DNA from: Sphaerochaeta sp. S2
GTDB lineage: Bacteria; Spirochaetota; Spirochaetia; Sphaerochaetales; Sphaerochaetaceae
Direction of reading: 5' to 3'
Assembly: GCF_016406725.1 (NCBI RefSeq)
Contig: NZ_JAEKNT010000304.1
Coordinates: forward strand, 1 to 40,358
DNA: 40,358 bases
Part shown: positions 13,658-22,197 of the stretch, piece by piece
Layout: each line of letters starts with the position of its first letter
Position numbering within the stretch: the stretch's first letter is position 1
The notes under the pieces: model-generated
Databases searched by the model: none
Seen by the model: the letters and a program-made list of their open reading frames with translations, nothing else
Told to the model about the DNA's origin: nothing
Program-made: the position numbers and the translations under genes

Positions 13658-15175
13658 TTAGTCCAGTGGTGTACTTCTTATGCGGACACAATTCCGTCCA
13701 GCTTTTTTTGCCTCATAGAGGCAGGCATCAGCCTCCCGGTATAGCTCATCAAAACTTGAGGTGATTGCAGACGAGACTCCCAATGAAACAGTCAGACGAA
13801 TGGAGTGTTGTTCATGGGTGAATATTTGCAGCTCAACATACTTCCTGAGATGTTCGGCACAAGAGATCATCTCATCCCTACTCTTATGGGAACTGAAAAT
13901 GGCAAACTCCTCACCTCCAAACCTACAGACAATGCAAGATTCGTCAACTTCCTCCTTAAGGATGGAACCAATGGAATGTAGCACAGCATCGCCCGAGCGA
14001 TGTCCCCACTGGTCGTTTATCTGCTTGAAGTGGTCAAGATCGAAATAGATAAGATGGGATTCCCCTGTGGCTAGAGAAAGCTGCCTCTCCACCTTCTCGA
14101 TAAATGTCTGCCTGTTATAGAGCCCTGTAAGCCCGTCAATCTCTGCCCGGTGTTGCAGCTCTTCGGCACGTTGTTTCAGCAGGGTAATATCCTGGATCAG
14201 GGTAATGGTCCCGATTGTCTCTGTTGCTTTGGAGGTAATCGGATAGAGTTCAGCAAGAAGCGCTCTGCCATCTAATGAAAAGTCAAAGGAGGTTCTTTCG
14301 CTTTGTCGCACAGCGTTACCCCATCGAGGAATCTCGAGATATAGTTGCTCCTCAATCAAATCCATATCTGTTCCTAGAAGCTCTTTTGCTGCTGGGTTCA
14401 TATCCACGACATGCCCTTCCCCATCACAGATGACAATGCCCTCCCCAAGAAACCGAAACGCCTGTTCCCTTGCCAAGGGGGCCAGCTTGAGCAGATCAAA
14501 ACGATAGATTCCAAGAAGCAGGAGAAGCCCAGAGAGGGCAAAGACGCCACTGATGGGTAATATCTGGAGGAACTGCTCATTGCTCACTACCTTTGCCATG
14601 GCATACAAGAAGGGAATCACCATACCCAGCAACAATATGTATGCTTGTTTTCTCATGGAGGTGCTGGTGGTAACAACAAAAACAATCACCAAAACAAGAG
14701 AAAAAACCATGAGAAAGAAGTTGCCTGAAATCAGAAATTTTGCAAGCACCGTGGTCTCAACCACCAGCGTTGAAAACTGGGAAGAGGTGACCAAGGAGAC
14801 CGAGTGACGAATCCAGTGGTGCAGGAAATCTGTCCCTACCAAGATGATGCCGACTCCTTGGTAGATATAGAGTATCCTCCCGATCTGTTTTTGTTTCTCT
14901 CTCCAATATCCTGTATATGCCAAAGAGAACAACAAGGTGGCAACAGGAGTATAGAATACGCCAATTTGGCAAATATTACGCCATAGTACTTTGAAGAAAA
15001 AGGTATAGCTGACCATCTCGGCGAACGAGGTCAGCGACCAGATAAGCATAAAGAGAACGGCAATGAGCAACTCGCTTGCTGCTCGCTTACTTCGCACCCT
15101 CCAAACTGCAATAAGCACTCCTAGAAGCATGCCAATGGAAAGCAGATTGAAGAATAGGACAGGAAAGCTAAGCAT
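13658..15175 (-). CDS. Membrane diguanylate cyclase (histidine-kinase-type 7TM, PAS, GGEEF)
   Basis: The 505-residue protein has about seven N-terminal membrane helices of the 'histidine kinase N-terminal 7TM' type (about 1-220), a PAS domain (about 235-345: FRFLGEGIVICDGEGHVVDMNPAAKELLG), a short coiled linker and a GGDEF domain. The cyclase is complete: FDLDHFKQINDQWGHRSGD and RFGGEEFAIF. No RxxD inhibitory site precedes GGEEF, so product inhibition of the classic kind is unlikely. It makes c-di-GMP in response to an unknown membrane or PAS signal. The start at 15175 has AAGGAG six bases upstream. Confidence 0.88.
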   Translation of the reverse strand: MLSFPVLFFNLLSIGMLLGVLIAVWRVRSKRAASELLIAVLFMLIWSLTSFAEMVSYTFFFKVLWRNICQIGVFYTPVATLLFSLAYTGYWREKQKQIGRILYIYQGVGIILVGTDFLHHWIRHSVSLVTSSQFSTLVVETTVLAKFLISGNFFLMVFSLVLVIVFVVTTSTSMRKQAYILLLGMVIPFLYAMAKVVSNEQFLQILPISGVFALSGLLLLLGIYRFDLLKLAPLAREQAFRFLGEGIVICDGEGHVVDMNPAAKELLGTDMDLIEEQLYLEIPRWGNAVRQSERTSFDFSLDGRALLAELYPITSKATETIGTITLIQDITLLKQRAEELQHRAEIDGLTGLYNRQTFIEKVERQLSLATGESHLIYFDLDHFKQINDQWGHRSGDAVLHSIGSILKEEVDESCIVCRFGGEEFAIFSSHKSRDEMISCAEHLRKYVELQIFTHEQHSIRLTVSLGVSSAITSSFDELYREADACLYEAKKAGRNCVRIRSTPLD

Positions 15176-15238
15176 GCACAACTCCTTGCGATTCTCTGCA
15201 TTGTACCAGAGAATATTGGAGAAATCAGCAGAAAGAAC

Positions 15239-15601
15239 CTAGCTAATAAGCCAATTCATTGCCTTTTCTTCCTCATCCGTGAAATAGATTTCCTTCCCCT
15301 TATTACTTTCCAGGATAAACGATCGCAAGCTTGAGCTACATCCTGAAGAGAAGTCCCCAACAATGGCAAGCCGCATCTGGTAGGTCACAAATTTCTGGAG
15401 CACATCACCGGCAATCTTCGTGCTCAAATCGAAGAACTCAGGGTGTATATCCTTCTTGCCTACAACCATCCTACTGCATCCAGTCCCATAACGAACGTTT
15501 GCCATCAAATCCAAGGCTGAATCAACATCTGAGAAGAGCATCTCTTCACTGGAAACCTTGGCGACCTCGATTCCATTCCTTTTTACATATTCAATCTGCA
15601 T
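15239..15601 (-). CDS. DUF4180 domain protein
   Basis: The 120-residue protein matches DUF4180: ALDLMANVRYGTGCSRMVVGKKDIHPEFFDLSTKIAGDVLQKFVTYQMRLAIVGDFS, ending in a FxxEEEKAMNWL helix. The family has no established function; it often neighbours acetyltransferases or regulators. Here it starts two bases after the methyltransferase-GNAT fusion gene ends, so the two form an operon. No signal peptide or membrane segment is present. Confidence 0.8.
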   Translation of the reverse strand: MQIEYVKRNGIEVAKVSSEEMLFSDVDSALDLMANVRYGTGCSRMVVGKKDIHPEFFDLSTKIAGDVLQKFVTYQMRLAIVGDFSSGCSSSLRSFILESNKGKEIYFTDEEEKAMNWLIS

Positions 15602-15603
15602 AG

Positions 15604-17196
15604 CTACCTACGTTCTCCTTGCAGGAATCTTACCATGACATAGGCATCCCCTCTCTCTTCAGCGACAAGGAAGTCCAGACTTTGGTAAAGCCTGTAAGCC
15701 CTACTCTCTTTCTGCACAGAAAGTGATACCTTCCCGTATCCTGCATGCAACAGAACCTGACACATCTCCTCAATAAGCTGTCTCCCGAGGCCCCTGTTAC
15801 GGAAAGGCTCCTCTATTGCAATACACAGCTCAGGAGTCTCACTGGTAAAGTACCCATATCCAGGGTCCTGGGAATCAAACAACCGTACCCAAACAGCACC
15901 AACCACCTTATCCTGGACTTCTGCTACCAATGCGTAATCTCCATCCCTGCCGAAATCCTGGATATAGTGGCTTAGTGATGGATCTTCCAGAACCGATAGT
16001 GGTGGAGGGGCCTCACCTTCGGCTATATAGATGGCTTCATACAAGAAATGCCCAAGCAACGGGTACTCTCTCCTCCAAAGTGGGCGGATTGAAAGCACAT
16101 GCTTCAGCGAAGCTATTACCTGTAAGTTTGCACTATGGGGATGCATATCAACACCTTGAATGACCTCTACCTGGTAGAATCCGTTTTGAACCAAGTACTG
16201 TAGGTCCCTTTTTAAGGTACGCTCCTGCCTGCTGAGATAGATAATACGCCCTGGATTGATAGTAAGAACAGAGTCCAGAAGAGAGCGTTCACACCCCTCT
16301 TCAGATGGAGAGAGGAAGAGTGTATTACAGCGCTGCCCCCGTTTTGCAAGTTGACGAAGATGTTTCTCGTTGTTCCCCACAAAACGCTCTACATGCTCAA
16401 TGCCATTGAGAGCAGCCTCATCACAATAAGGAGTAAACTCCTGGAGTAGATAACTCTGACTTGCTCCTTCTCTCATAGAGAGCAGGGTAAGTATGCCATG
16501 GGTAGTACAGCAGTCGATCACAATATCCCCATCCTGCACCTGGGCAAGCTCCATCACCTTCATATAGAGCACCTCTGCCTGGGATGGGCAGGAGGGAAAA
16601 TCAGATGAGGGGGGAAGCGAAAATTTCAGAGAGCAAAGGGAATCCTCGATCGCTGAACGTCCCCAGAATGTACTGGGTTTACACTCCCCGTCACTCAGAA
16701 CTATTCCAACGATCTCAGTATGTTCCCGTCTCAATGCATAGAGGAAAGAGGAAAAAGTGGACTCTATTCGCTCAGGAAGCGTAAAGCACAGCAACACCTG
16801 CTCCTGATTGCTCCTGATACGCAGTGTCAGCTTAGTTGCAGGGAAAGAGGTATCAATACCATGGGTAGAGGCAAGACGATTGATACTCCTCAGTATCCGC
16901 TCAGCCAAGGGATGCCTCAGCATACATGCCCTCAAGGCAATGAATTGATTCTGTCTCGTACTGATTAACCCGGATGCAAATTTCCCACGCCAGTCCAGTC
17001 CGAAGTGGACCTCCACATAGTGGAGGAACCCTTCCATCTGCTGCATCCCAATTACAGGCTCCACACACGAGGCAAGCTCTGCAAACTGGGTACGCAAGTA
17101 TGCACTCTGCAATTCCAGCTGCTTATGATACGGGTGTTCCATGAGTGGACAGTGACCGCAGACACGAAGCGCGGGACATTTGGCATAGGTTTCCAT
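15604..17196 (-). CDS. Fusion of a catalytically dead RlmD/TrmA-like domain to a GNAT acetyltransferase
   Basis: The 530-residue protein begins with an RlmD-type Fe-S motif, C7-x5-C13-x2-C16, and a fourth cysteine at C91. All four [4Fe-4S] ligands of RNA m5U methyltransferases are therefore present. The fold continues to about residue 365, but the SAM loop is DCCTTHGIL, the nucleophile motif SCNP reads SRQE (R323), and the general base in DMxPHxxxxE is Q359. Methylation of RNA is thus unlikely. Residues of about 366-530 form a GNAT domain with the acetyl-CoA loop FRNRGLGRQL (465-474). No TRAM domain is present. The start could be ATG 17196 or TTG 17232; neither has a well-spaced ribosome binding site. 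Confidence 0.75.
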   Translation of the reverse strand: METYAKCPALRVCGHCPLMEHPYHKQLELQSAYLRTQFAELASCVEPVIGMQQMEGFLHYVEVHFGLDWRGKFASGLISTRQNQFIALRACMLRHPLAERILRSINRLASTHGIDTSFPATKLTLRIRSNQEQVLLCFTLPERIESTFSSFLYALRREHTEIVGIVLSDGECKPSTFWGRSAIEDSLCSLKFSLPPSSDFPSCPSQAEVLYMKVMELAQVQDGDIVIDCCTTHGILTLLSMREGASQSYLLQEFTPYCDEAALNGIEHVERFVGNNEKHLRQLAKRGQRCNTLFLSPSEEGCERSLLDSVLTINPGRIIYLSRQERTLKRDLQYLVQNGFYQVEVIQGVDMHPHSANLQVIASLKHVLSIRPLWRREYPLLGHFLYEAIYIAEGEAPPPLSVLEDPSLSHYIQDFGRDGDYALVAEVQDKVVGAVWVRLFDSQDPGYGYFTSETPELCIAIEEPFRNRGLGRQLIEEMCQVLLHAGYGKVSLSVQKESRAYRLYQSLDFLVAEERGDAYVMVRFLQGERR

Positions 17197-17267
17197 ACTC
17201 CCTACGGTGCGGGTAAAAACGATGTTTGTCAATTGTGTTTGTCCACTCTCTTTGGTATGCTTAATCT

Positions 17268-18020
17268 ATGAAATACGTACGATTCAAACACCAAGAAGAG
17301 GTCTCCTATGGCCTCCTTAGCGATACCACCATCAAGGTGCTCGAGGGTTCACCCTTTACGAGCTACAGAGAAACCAGTGAGAAGCTCTCCTTGGAGGAGG
17401 TAGAATTGCTTACTCCCTGTGACTATTCCAAAGCCATCTGCATTGGCTTGAACTATAGTGACCATGCCAAGGAGTTCCAACTTCCCATTCCAACCGAACC
17501 GGTTGTGTTCATGAAGCCCTCCACAGCCGCGCTTGCTCCAAACAAGGAGATCATCTACCCAGAAATGAGCAACCGCCTTGACTATGAAGCAGAGCTTGCC
17601 GTGGTAATAGGGAAGAAAGCTCGTTATGTATCAGAAGCAGATGCATCATCTTACATACTTGGCTACACGTGTGCCAACGATATTACTGCCCGGGACCTGC
17701 AACCAAAGCAGGGACAATGGACCGTGGCAAAGAGTTTTGACACCTTCTGCCCCTTTGGACCGTTTATCAGCGATGAGGTCGATCCAGCAAACCTTGTTAT
17801 TGAGAGCAGGGTCAATGGGAGGACCATGCAGAAGTCCAATACCAGCAACTTGATCTTCTCCGTCCCCTTCCTGGTGAGCTACCTATCTAGAATCATGACC
17901 TTGCTCCCTGGAGACATCATTCTTACCGGTACACCGGGAGGAATCAGCGGCATGCACAAGGGAGATACGGTGGAGATACTGATCGAAGGACTGGGAGTGC
18001 TTCGCAACACCATAGCATGA
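17268..18020 (+). CDS. Fumarylacetoacetate hydrolase (FAH) family protein
   Basis: The 250-residue protein has the FAH fold of acylpyruvate hydrolases and decarboxylases: CIGLNYSDHAKEF, then MKPSTA, then the metal-binding DYEAELAVVIGKKAR (E and E, with D at ANDITARDLQ) and GDIILTGTPGGI. Members cleave C-C bonds or decarboxylate 2-oxo-acids such as acylpyruvates, oxaloacetate or 2-hydroxyhepta-2,4-dienedioate, with Mg2+. The exact substrate is not evident. It is divergent from the fusion gene, with about 70 bases between. A good terminator follows. Confidence 0.88.
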   Translation: MKYVRFKHQEEVSYGLLSDTTIKVLEGSPFTSYRETSEKLSLEEVELLTPCDYSKAICIGLNYSDHAKEFQLPIPTEPVVFMKPSTAALAPNKEIIYPEMSNRLDYEAELAVVIGKKARYVSEADASSYILGYTCANDITARDLQPKQGQWTVAKSFDTFCPFGPFISDEVDPANLVIESRVNGRTMQKSNTSNLIFSVPFLVSYLSRIMTLLPGDIILTGTPGGISGMHKGDTVEILIEGLGVLRNTIA

Positions 18021-18025
18021 AGAAA

Positions 18026-18058
18026 GAGCTGGGGAAAAACCTCAGCTCATTTCTGTTT
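18026..18058 (+). terminator. Rho-independent terminator after the FAH gene
   Basis: Gagctg-ggg-aaaaa-cct-cagctc forms a 9-bp stem (18026-18034 with 18040-18048) with an A-rich loop, followed by atttctgttt. Confidence 0.7.
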
Positions 18059-18068
18059 ATACCTATCC

Positions 18069-20390
18069 CTATTGTATAGTTGCTTCCAACTCACCACCGG
18101 AGAAGGAGACAAGAGTCCCCTTCTCTGTTTTTTCCAACGATCCCATTGAGATTTTTTCAACACTCTGTTCGTTGTGCAGGAACACAGCCCAAGGGCCCAA
18201 GTTCCCTTTTGCTTTCACACCGAACACTCCATCTTCATGAACAATCGTACACGTTGCAACGACTTCCCCCTTCGCGTTATATATCTGAGATTCAGCACTC
18301 CTGCCTTCATCCAGTGCAAAGAGGTGAAAGGTAACATCGCGAGCGAAATCATAATCGCATGACTGCGTTTCCTTTCCAACGGGAATGAGTGAGTTAGGAC
18401 GTGCAAAGAGCGGTAAACTGAAGTAGTCATATGTCTCCTTGAGATACCTCCCTCCTCTTACCTCTTTCCCACTCAGAAGATGGGTCCACCTGCCCTCTGG
18501 CAGATAGTAGGAAGCTGTGCTGAGTTCATTGAAAATGGGAGCAACCAATAGACTGTCGCCTAACAAATACTGTCGATCAAGATAGATGCATGCCGGGTCA
18601 TCCGGGAATTCAAGCATCATGGAGCGCATCATGGGTATACCCTCCTGATGCGTCTTGTTTGCCATTGCATAGAGGTATGGCATCAGCGTGCATTTCAGTT
18701 CTACAAAATGCCGCAGCACCTCACAAGCTTCCTCTCCAAAATCCCAAGGGACACGATAGGACTCATTGCCATGCAATCGGCTATGAGATGAGAGCAGCCC
18801 AAAGGCCACCCAACGCTTGAAAAGATCAGGTGTGGCAGTCTGCTCAAACCCTCCAATATCATGACTCCAGTATCCGAAACCTGACAGTGACAGCGACAAG
18901 CCTCCTCTCAGGCTCTCTGCCATTGATTCATAGGTAGCTGAGCAATCACCTCCCCAATGCACGGGGAACTTCTGACCACCGACCGTTGCAGAGCGGGCAA
19001 AGACCAATGCTTCTCCTTTCCCACGTTTCTCTTCCAACAACGAAAAAACTGCCTCGTTATAGAGATAGGTGTAGTAGTTGTGCATCTTCTCAGGGCCACT
19101 TCCGTCGTAATACACAACCTCGGTTGGAATACGTTCGCCAAAGTCAGTCTTGAATGTATCGACGCCCATATCCAACAAACTCTCCAACTTACTGCGGTAC
19201 CAGGTGGAAGCCTCTGGATTGGTGAAATCCACCAAACCCATTCCTGCCTGCCAGCGGTCCCACTGCCAGATACCGCCATCTCTCTTCTTTACCAGATAAC
19301 CATGTTCCATCCCTTCGCTGAACATCACCGATTTCTGGGCTACATAGGGATTGATCCATACACAGACCTTCAACCCTCTCTCATGCAGGCCTTTCAGCAT
19401 CTTCTCAGGATCGGGGAACTGCCTGTCATCCCAGGTAAAGTCCACCCACTGGAACTCACGCATCCAAAAACAATCAAAATGGAAAACCTGGAGAGGAATC
19501 TTCCTCTCAGCCATGCCATCAATGAAATGGTGCACGGTCTTCTCATCGTAATCAGTGACAAATGAAGTACTCAGCCATAGGCCAAAAGACCAAGGGGGTA
19601 CAAGTGCAGGTCTTCCGCTCAACTGGGTATACCGCCTGAGGACTTCCTTGCCAGTATTGCCAGCGATCAGGTAGTAATCCAGGCACTCACCGGGTACTGA
19701 GAACTGCACAGAAGTAACAACCTCACTCCCTACCTCGAAGGATACCTTACCAGGATTGGCTACCAGTACTCCATATCCATTTGAAGAGAGATAAAAAGGA
19801 ATATTCTTATAGGCTTGTTCGCTGCTTGTTCCCCCATCCTCGTTCCAGATATCAACCACCTGTCCATTCTTGACAAATGGAGTAAAACGCTCCCCCAGCC
19901 CATAGATTGCCTCACCGACCGAGAGATTGAGATAGTCACTCTGGTAAGTTTTTCCGTCATCAGACTGAAAATGTCCACTGAGTTTTCCAGGAGAAGAGGT
20001 CAGATACCGGCCATCATCCTGGTAGGTCAGATCACAAGGGCCGGAGAGGGGAATGGTTGCCTGTAAAGAACCAGCGTTCACCGAAAGCTGCCCATCCTGC
20101 TCCTCTTCATAGGTAAGTGCTGCAGGATCGTCCTCCAATAGCTCAAAGAAGGGACCATCGTTTCTTGCCCCCTTGTAATGGTAGGTGCGGATATGCAGAA
20201 CCCCTTCCATGGGACTGCTGAGCTCAGTCGTGATCACAGGGGTGTTCAGTGTTGCTCCCCGAAACTCAATCGGCTTGACAGCTGCATAGATTGCTATCTT
20301 CCCATCCAACTTCTGGATATCAACAATCTCCCGTTTGGGTAGATGCCGGATGTGTTTTTGTATATTCCAGTACCCGTCTCTGAATTTCAT
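18069..20390 (-). CDS. yicI: Alpha-xylosidase, GH31 family
   Basis: The 773-residue enzyme releases alpha-linked xylose, for example isoprimeverose or xyloglucan fragments, in the cytoplasm. It is a full-length match to the YicI/XylS type. The nucleophile D416 is in KTDFGERIP and the acid/base D482 is in HWGGDCSATYESM, the same numbers as in E. coli YicI. The N-terminal beta-sandwich and C-terminal beta domains are present. The start at 20390 follows AGGGAGA. It is the last gene of an operon with a binding protein and two permeases, which supply the oligosaccharide. It has no signal peptide, so substrate is hydrolysed after uptake. Confidence 0.93.
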   Translation of the reverse strand: MKFRDGYWNIQKHIRHLPKREIVDIQKLDGKIAIYAAVKPIEFRGATLNTPVITTELSSPMEGVLHIRTYHYKGARNDGPFFELLEDDPAALTYEEEQDGQLSVNAGSLQATIPLSGPCDLTYQDDGRYLTSSPGKLSGHFQSDDGKTYQSDYLNLSVGEAIYGLGERFTPFVKNGQVVDIWNEDGGTSSEQAYKNIPFYLSSNGYGVLVANPGKVSFEVGSEVVTSVQFSVPGECLDYYLIAGNTGKEVLRRYTQLSGRPALVPPWSFGLWLSTSFVTDYDEKTVHHFIDGMAERKIPLQVFHFDCFWMREFQWVDFTWDDRQFPDPEKMLKGLHERGLKVCVWINPYVAQKSVMFSEGMEHGYLVKKRDGGIWQWDRWQAGMGLVDFTNPEASTWYRSKLESLLDMGVDTFKTDFGERIPTEVVYYDGSGPEKMHNYYTYLYNEAVFSLLEEKRGKGEALVFARSATVGGQKFPVHWGGDCSATYESMAESLRGGLSLSLSGFGYWSHDIGGFEQTATPDLFKRWVAFGLLSSHSRLHGNESYRVPWDFGEEACEVLRHFVELKCTLMPYLYAMANKTHQEGIPMMRSMMLEFPDDPACIYLDRQYLLGDSLLVAPIFNELSTASYYLPEGRWTHLLSGKEVRGGRYLKETYDYFSLPLFARPNSLIPVGKETQSCDYDFARDVTFHLFALDEGRSAESQIYNAKGEVVATCTIVHEDGVFGVKAKGNLGPWAVFLHNEQSVEKISMGSLEKTEKGTLVSFSGGELEATIQ

Positions 20391-20418
20391 AATATATCTC
20401 CCTATTTCTCGGTTTTAA

Positions 20419-21252
20419 TCAGGTCTTGACCGCGCCTGCCACCATTCCCTTGATGATGTACCGTTGCAAGCTCAGATAGAAAATAATGGCTGGAAGAATG
20501 GTCAGGAGAACCCCTGCCATCGCATAGTTCCAATCGACTTTATAGAGGCCAAAGAAGTTATATGCAGCCAATTGCAGTGTCAGTGATTTCTTCGAGCCAC
20601 TGAGCACGAGCAAGGGAAGCAAGAAGTCATTCCACATCCACATGGTGTTGATGACAACAACCGAGACCGTAACCGGCTGTAACAGCGGGAAAATTATCTG
20701 AAAGAATGCCCTAAGTGGGGAAGCCCCATCGATCATGGCACAGTCATCCAGTTCCTGGGGCACCGATTTAACCGCTCCATGATACATAAACAGAGCAAGA
20801 GAAGCACCAAGACCCCAATACAAGACACCCAGACCAAGGGGAGATCCTATGAGATGCAGTTCCTTGGCGACTTTAACCAAGGAGATCATGAATGAGTGAA
20901 ATGGTATCATCATGGGGGCAATAAGCACCATGAAAATGACAAAACTGTAGCGTGTTTTCGTCCTGCTGAGACGATACCCTGCAAGAGAGCTCACCAATAC
21001 CACTCCACACACCCCAACAACCGTAGCAATCAGCGTATTAAGGAAGTACTGAGGGTAGTTCATGATACGAAAAGCATTGGTGAAGTTTTCAAATACAAGT
21101 CGGGTGGGAAGAGCCAGTACATTACTGGTGATTTCACTAAAGGTCTTGAACGAGTTGATCAAAACCAAGAACAAGGGATACAGATATCCCAATGCGATGA
21201 TACTGAGCACCACGGTGGTAAGAGAGGATGCAAGAGACCTGCGCTTTTTCAT
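20419..21252 (-). CDS. Carbohydrate ABC transporter permease (MalG/CUT1 type)
   Basis: The 277-residue protein has about six membrane segments. Its ATPase-contact (EAA-type) loop reads DDCAMIDGASPLRAFFQIIFPLLQP; the usual E-A-A is D-D-C-A. It ends in the MalG-type tail RYIIKGMVAGAVKT. With the partner permease it forms the transmembrane pore for an alpha-xyloside. The start overlaps the previous permease stop by 4 bp, after GGGAGG. No ATPase gene is in the cluster; a shared MsmK/UgpC-like ATPase elsewhere is expected. Confidence 0.92.
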   Translation of the reverse strand: MKKRRSLASSLTTVVLSIIALGYLYPLFLVLINSFKTFSEITSNVLALPTRLVFENFTNAFRIMNYPQYFLNTLIATVVGVCGVVLVSSLAGYRLSRTKTRYSFVIFMVLIAPMMIPFHSFMISLVKVAKELHLIGSPLGLGVLYWGLGASLALFMYHGAVKSVPQELDDCAMIDGASPLRAFFQIIFPLLQPVTVSVVVINTMWMWNDFLLPLLVLSGSKKSLTLQLAAYNFFGLYKVDWNYAMAGVLLTILPAIIFYLSLQRYIIKGMVAGAVKT

Positions 21253-22139
21253 ACTTCAACCTCCCTTTGCTTGAACATCCTGACCTGGAAGAGTGAAAGG
21301 ATAAGAATGATCAGGAAGAGAATGACCGATTTGGCAGTACCATACCCAAAGCGATTGATCACGAACGCTGTACGATAGATATCCAAGGCAATGGTGGTCG
21401 TGGAATTCCCTGGCCCACCGTTGGTTAGGCTGAATATAACATCGAAGGCTTTCAAGCCATTTGAGAGTGAGTGGAAAACACTCACCGTGATAGAGGGCAT
21501 GATAAGTGGCAACGTAACCCTGAAGAACCGGCCTACCGCTGAAGCACCATCAATCATGGCAGCCTCGATAAGATCGCGGGGAACCGTCTGTAATCCAGCA
21601 ATATATACCACCAGATAGAAGCCCAGGGAGTGCCACACAGAGACCATCAGGACGCTGAAGTAGACCAACTTCACATCCCCAAGCCAACTGAACATGAAAA
21701 ATTCCAAACCAGTAATCTGGTAGAAAGACTCAAATCCGGCAGAGAAGATAAATCGCCAGATATATCCGATGATGATCAGGCTTATGATATTCGGCACGTA
21801 GTATGCTGCCCGCAAGGTATTCTTTCCCTTCAGGTCACTATCCAGAAGGACTGCAAGCAAGAGTGCAGTGATATTCGTTACAATCACCGACCCCAGTGTC
21901 AGGCGAAGGGTAAACCCAAAGGCCTTCCACATATCCAGGTCATCAAGTATCAATTCCTTGTAGTTCTCCAATCCGATGAAGGTCTGGGCTCGATCCAGCC
22001 CATTCCATTTGGTGAAGGAAGAGAACACACTCATAAGAAAAGGAATCTCAACAGAAATGAGTATCGCAACCAGGGCTGGCAGGGTAAATCCGGTAAAAAC
22101 CATAGCCCTGGAGAGTTGTTTTCGCTTCAATGGTGTCAT
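21249..22139 (-). CDS. Carbohydrate ABC transporter permease (MalF/CUT1 type)
   Basis: The 296-residue protein has about six membrane segments and a canonical EAA loop, EAAMIDGASAVGRFFRVTLPLIMP (about 190-213). The TNGGPGNSTTT motif is typical of MalF/UgpA-like sugar permeases. It pairs with the downstream permease. It starts about 60 bases after the binding-protein gene, beyond an intercistronic hairpin that probably lowers permease expression relative to the binding protein. Confidence 0.92.
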   Translation of the reverse strand: MTPLKRKQLSRAMVFTGFTLPALVAILISVEIPFLMSVFSSFTKWNGLDRAQTFIGLENYKELILDDLDMWKAFGFTLRLTLGSVIVTNITALLLAVLLDSDLKGKNTLRAAYYVPNIISLIIIGYIWRFIFSAGFESFYQITGLEFFMFSWLGDVKLVYFSVLMVSVWHSLGFYLVVYIAGLQTVPRDLIEAAMIDGASAVGRFFRVTLPLIMPSITVSVFHSLSNGLKAFDVIFSLTNGGPGNSTTTIALDIYRTAFVINRFGYGTAKSVILFLIILILSLFQVRMFKQREVEV

Positions 22140-22152
22140 GTTGTATACCTAG

Positions 22153-22178
22153 TGGCCGGAAGGAGAACCCTCCGGCCA
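22153..22178 (-). promoter_or_regulatory. Intercistronic hairpin between binding-protein and permease genes
   Basis: Tggccgga (22153-22160) pairs with tccggcca (22171-22178), with two more G-C pairs inside. There is no T-run. It is probably an RNA-stabilising or partial-termination element that lets the binding protein outnumber the permeases. Confidence 0.6.
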
Positions 22179-22197
22179 GTGTCGATGATAAGCTTCT

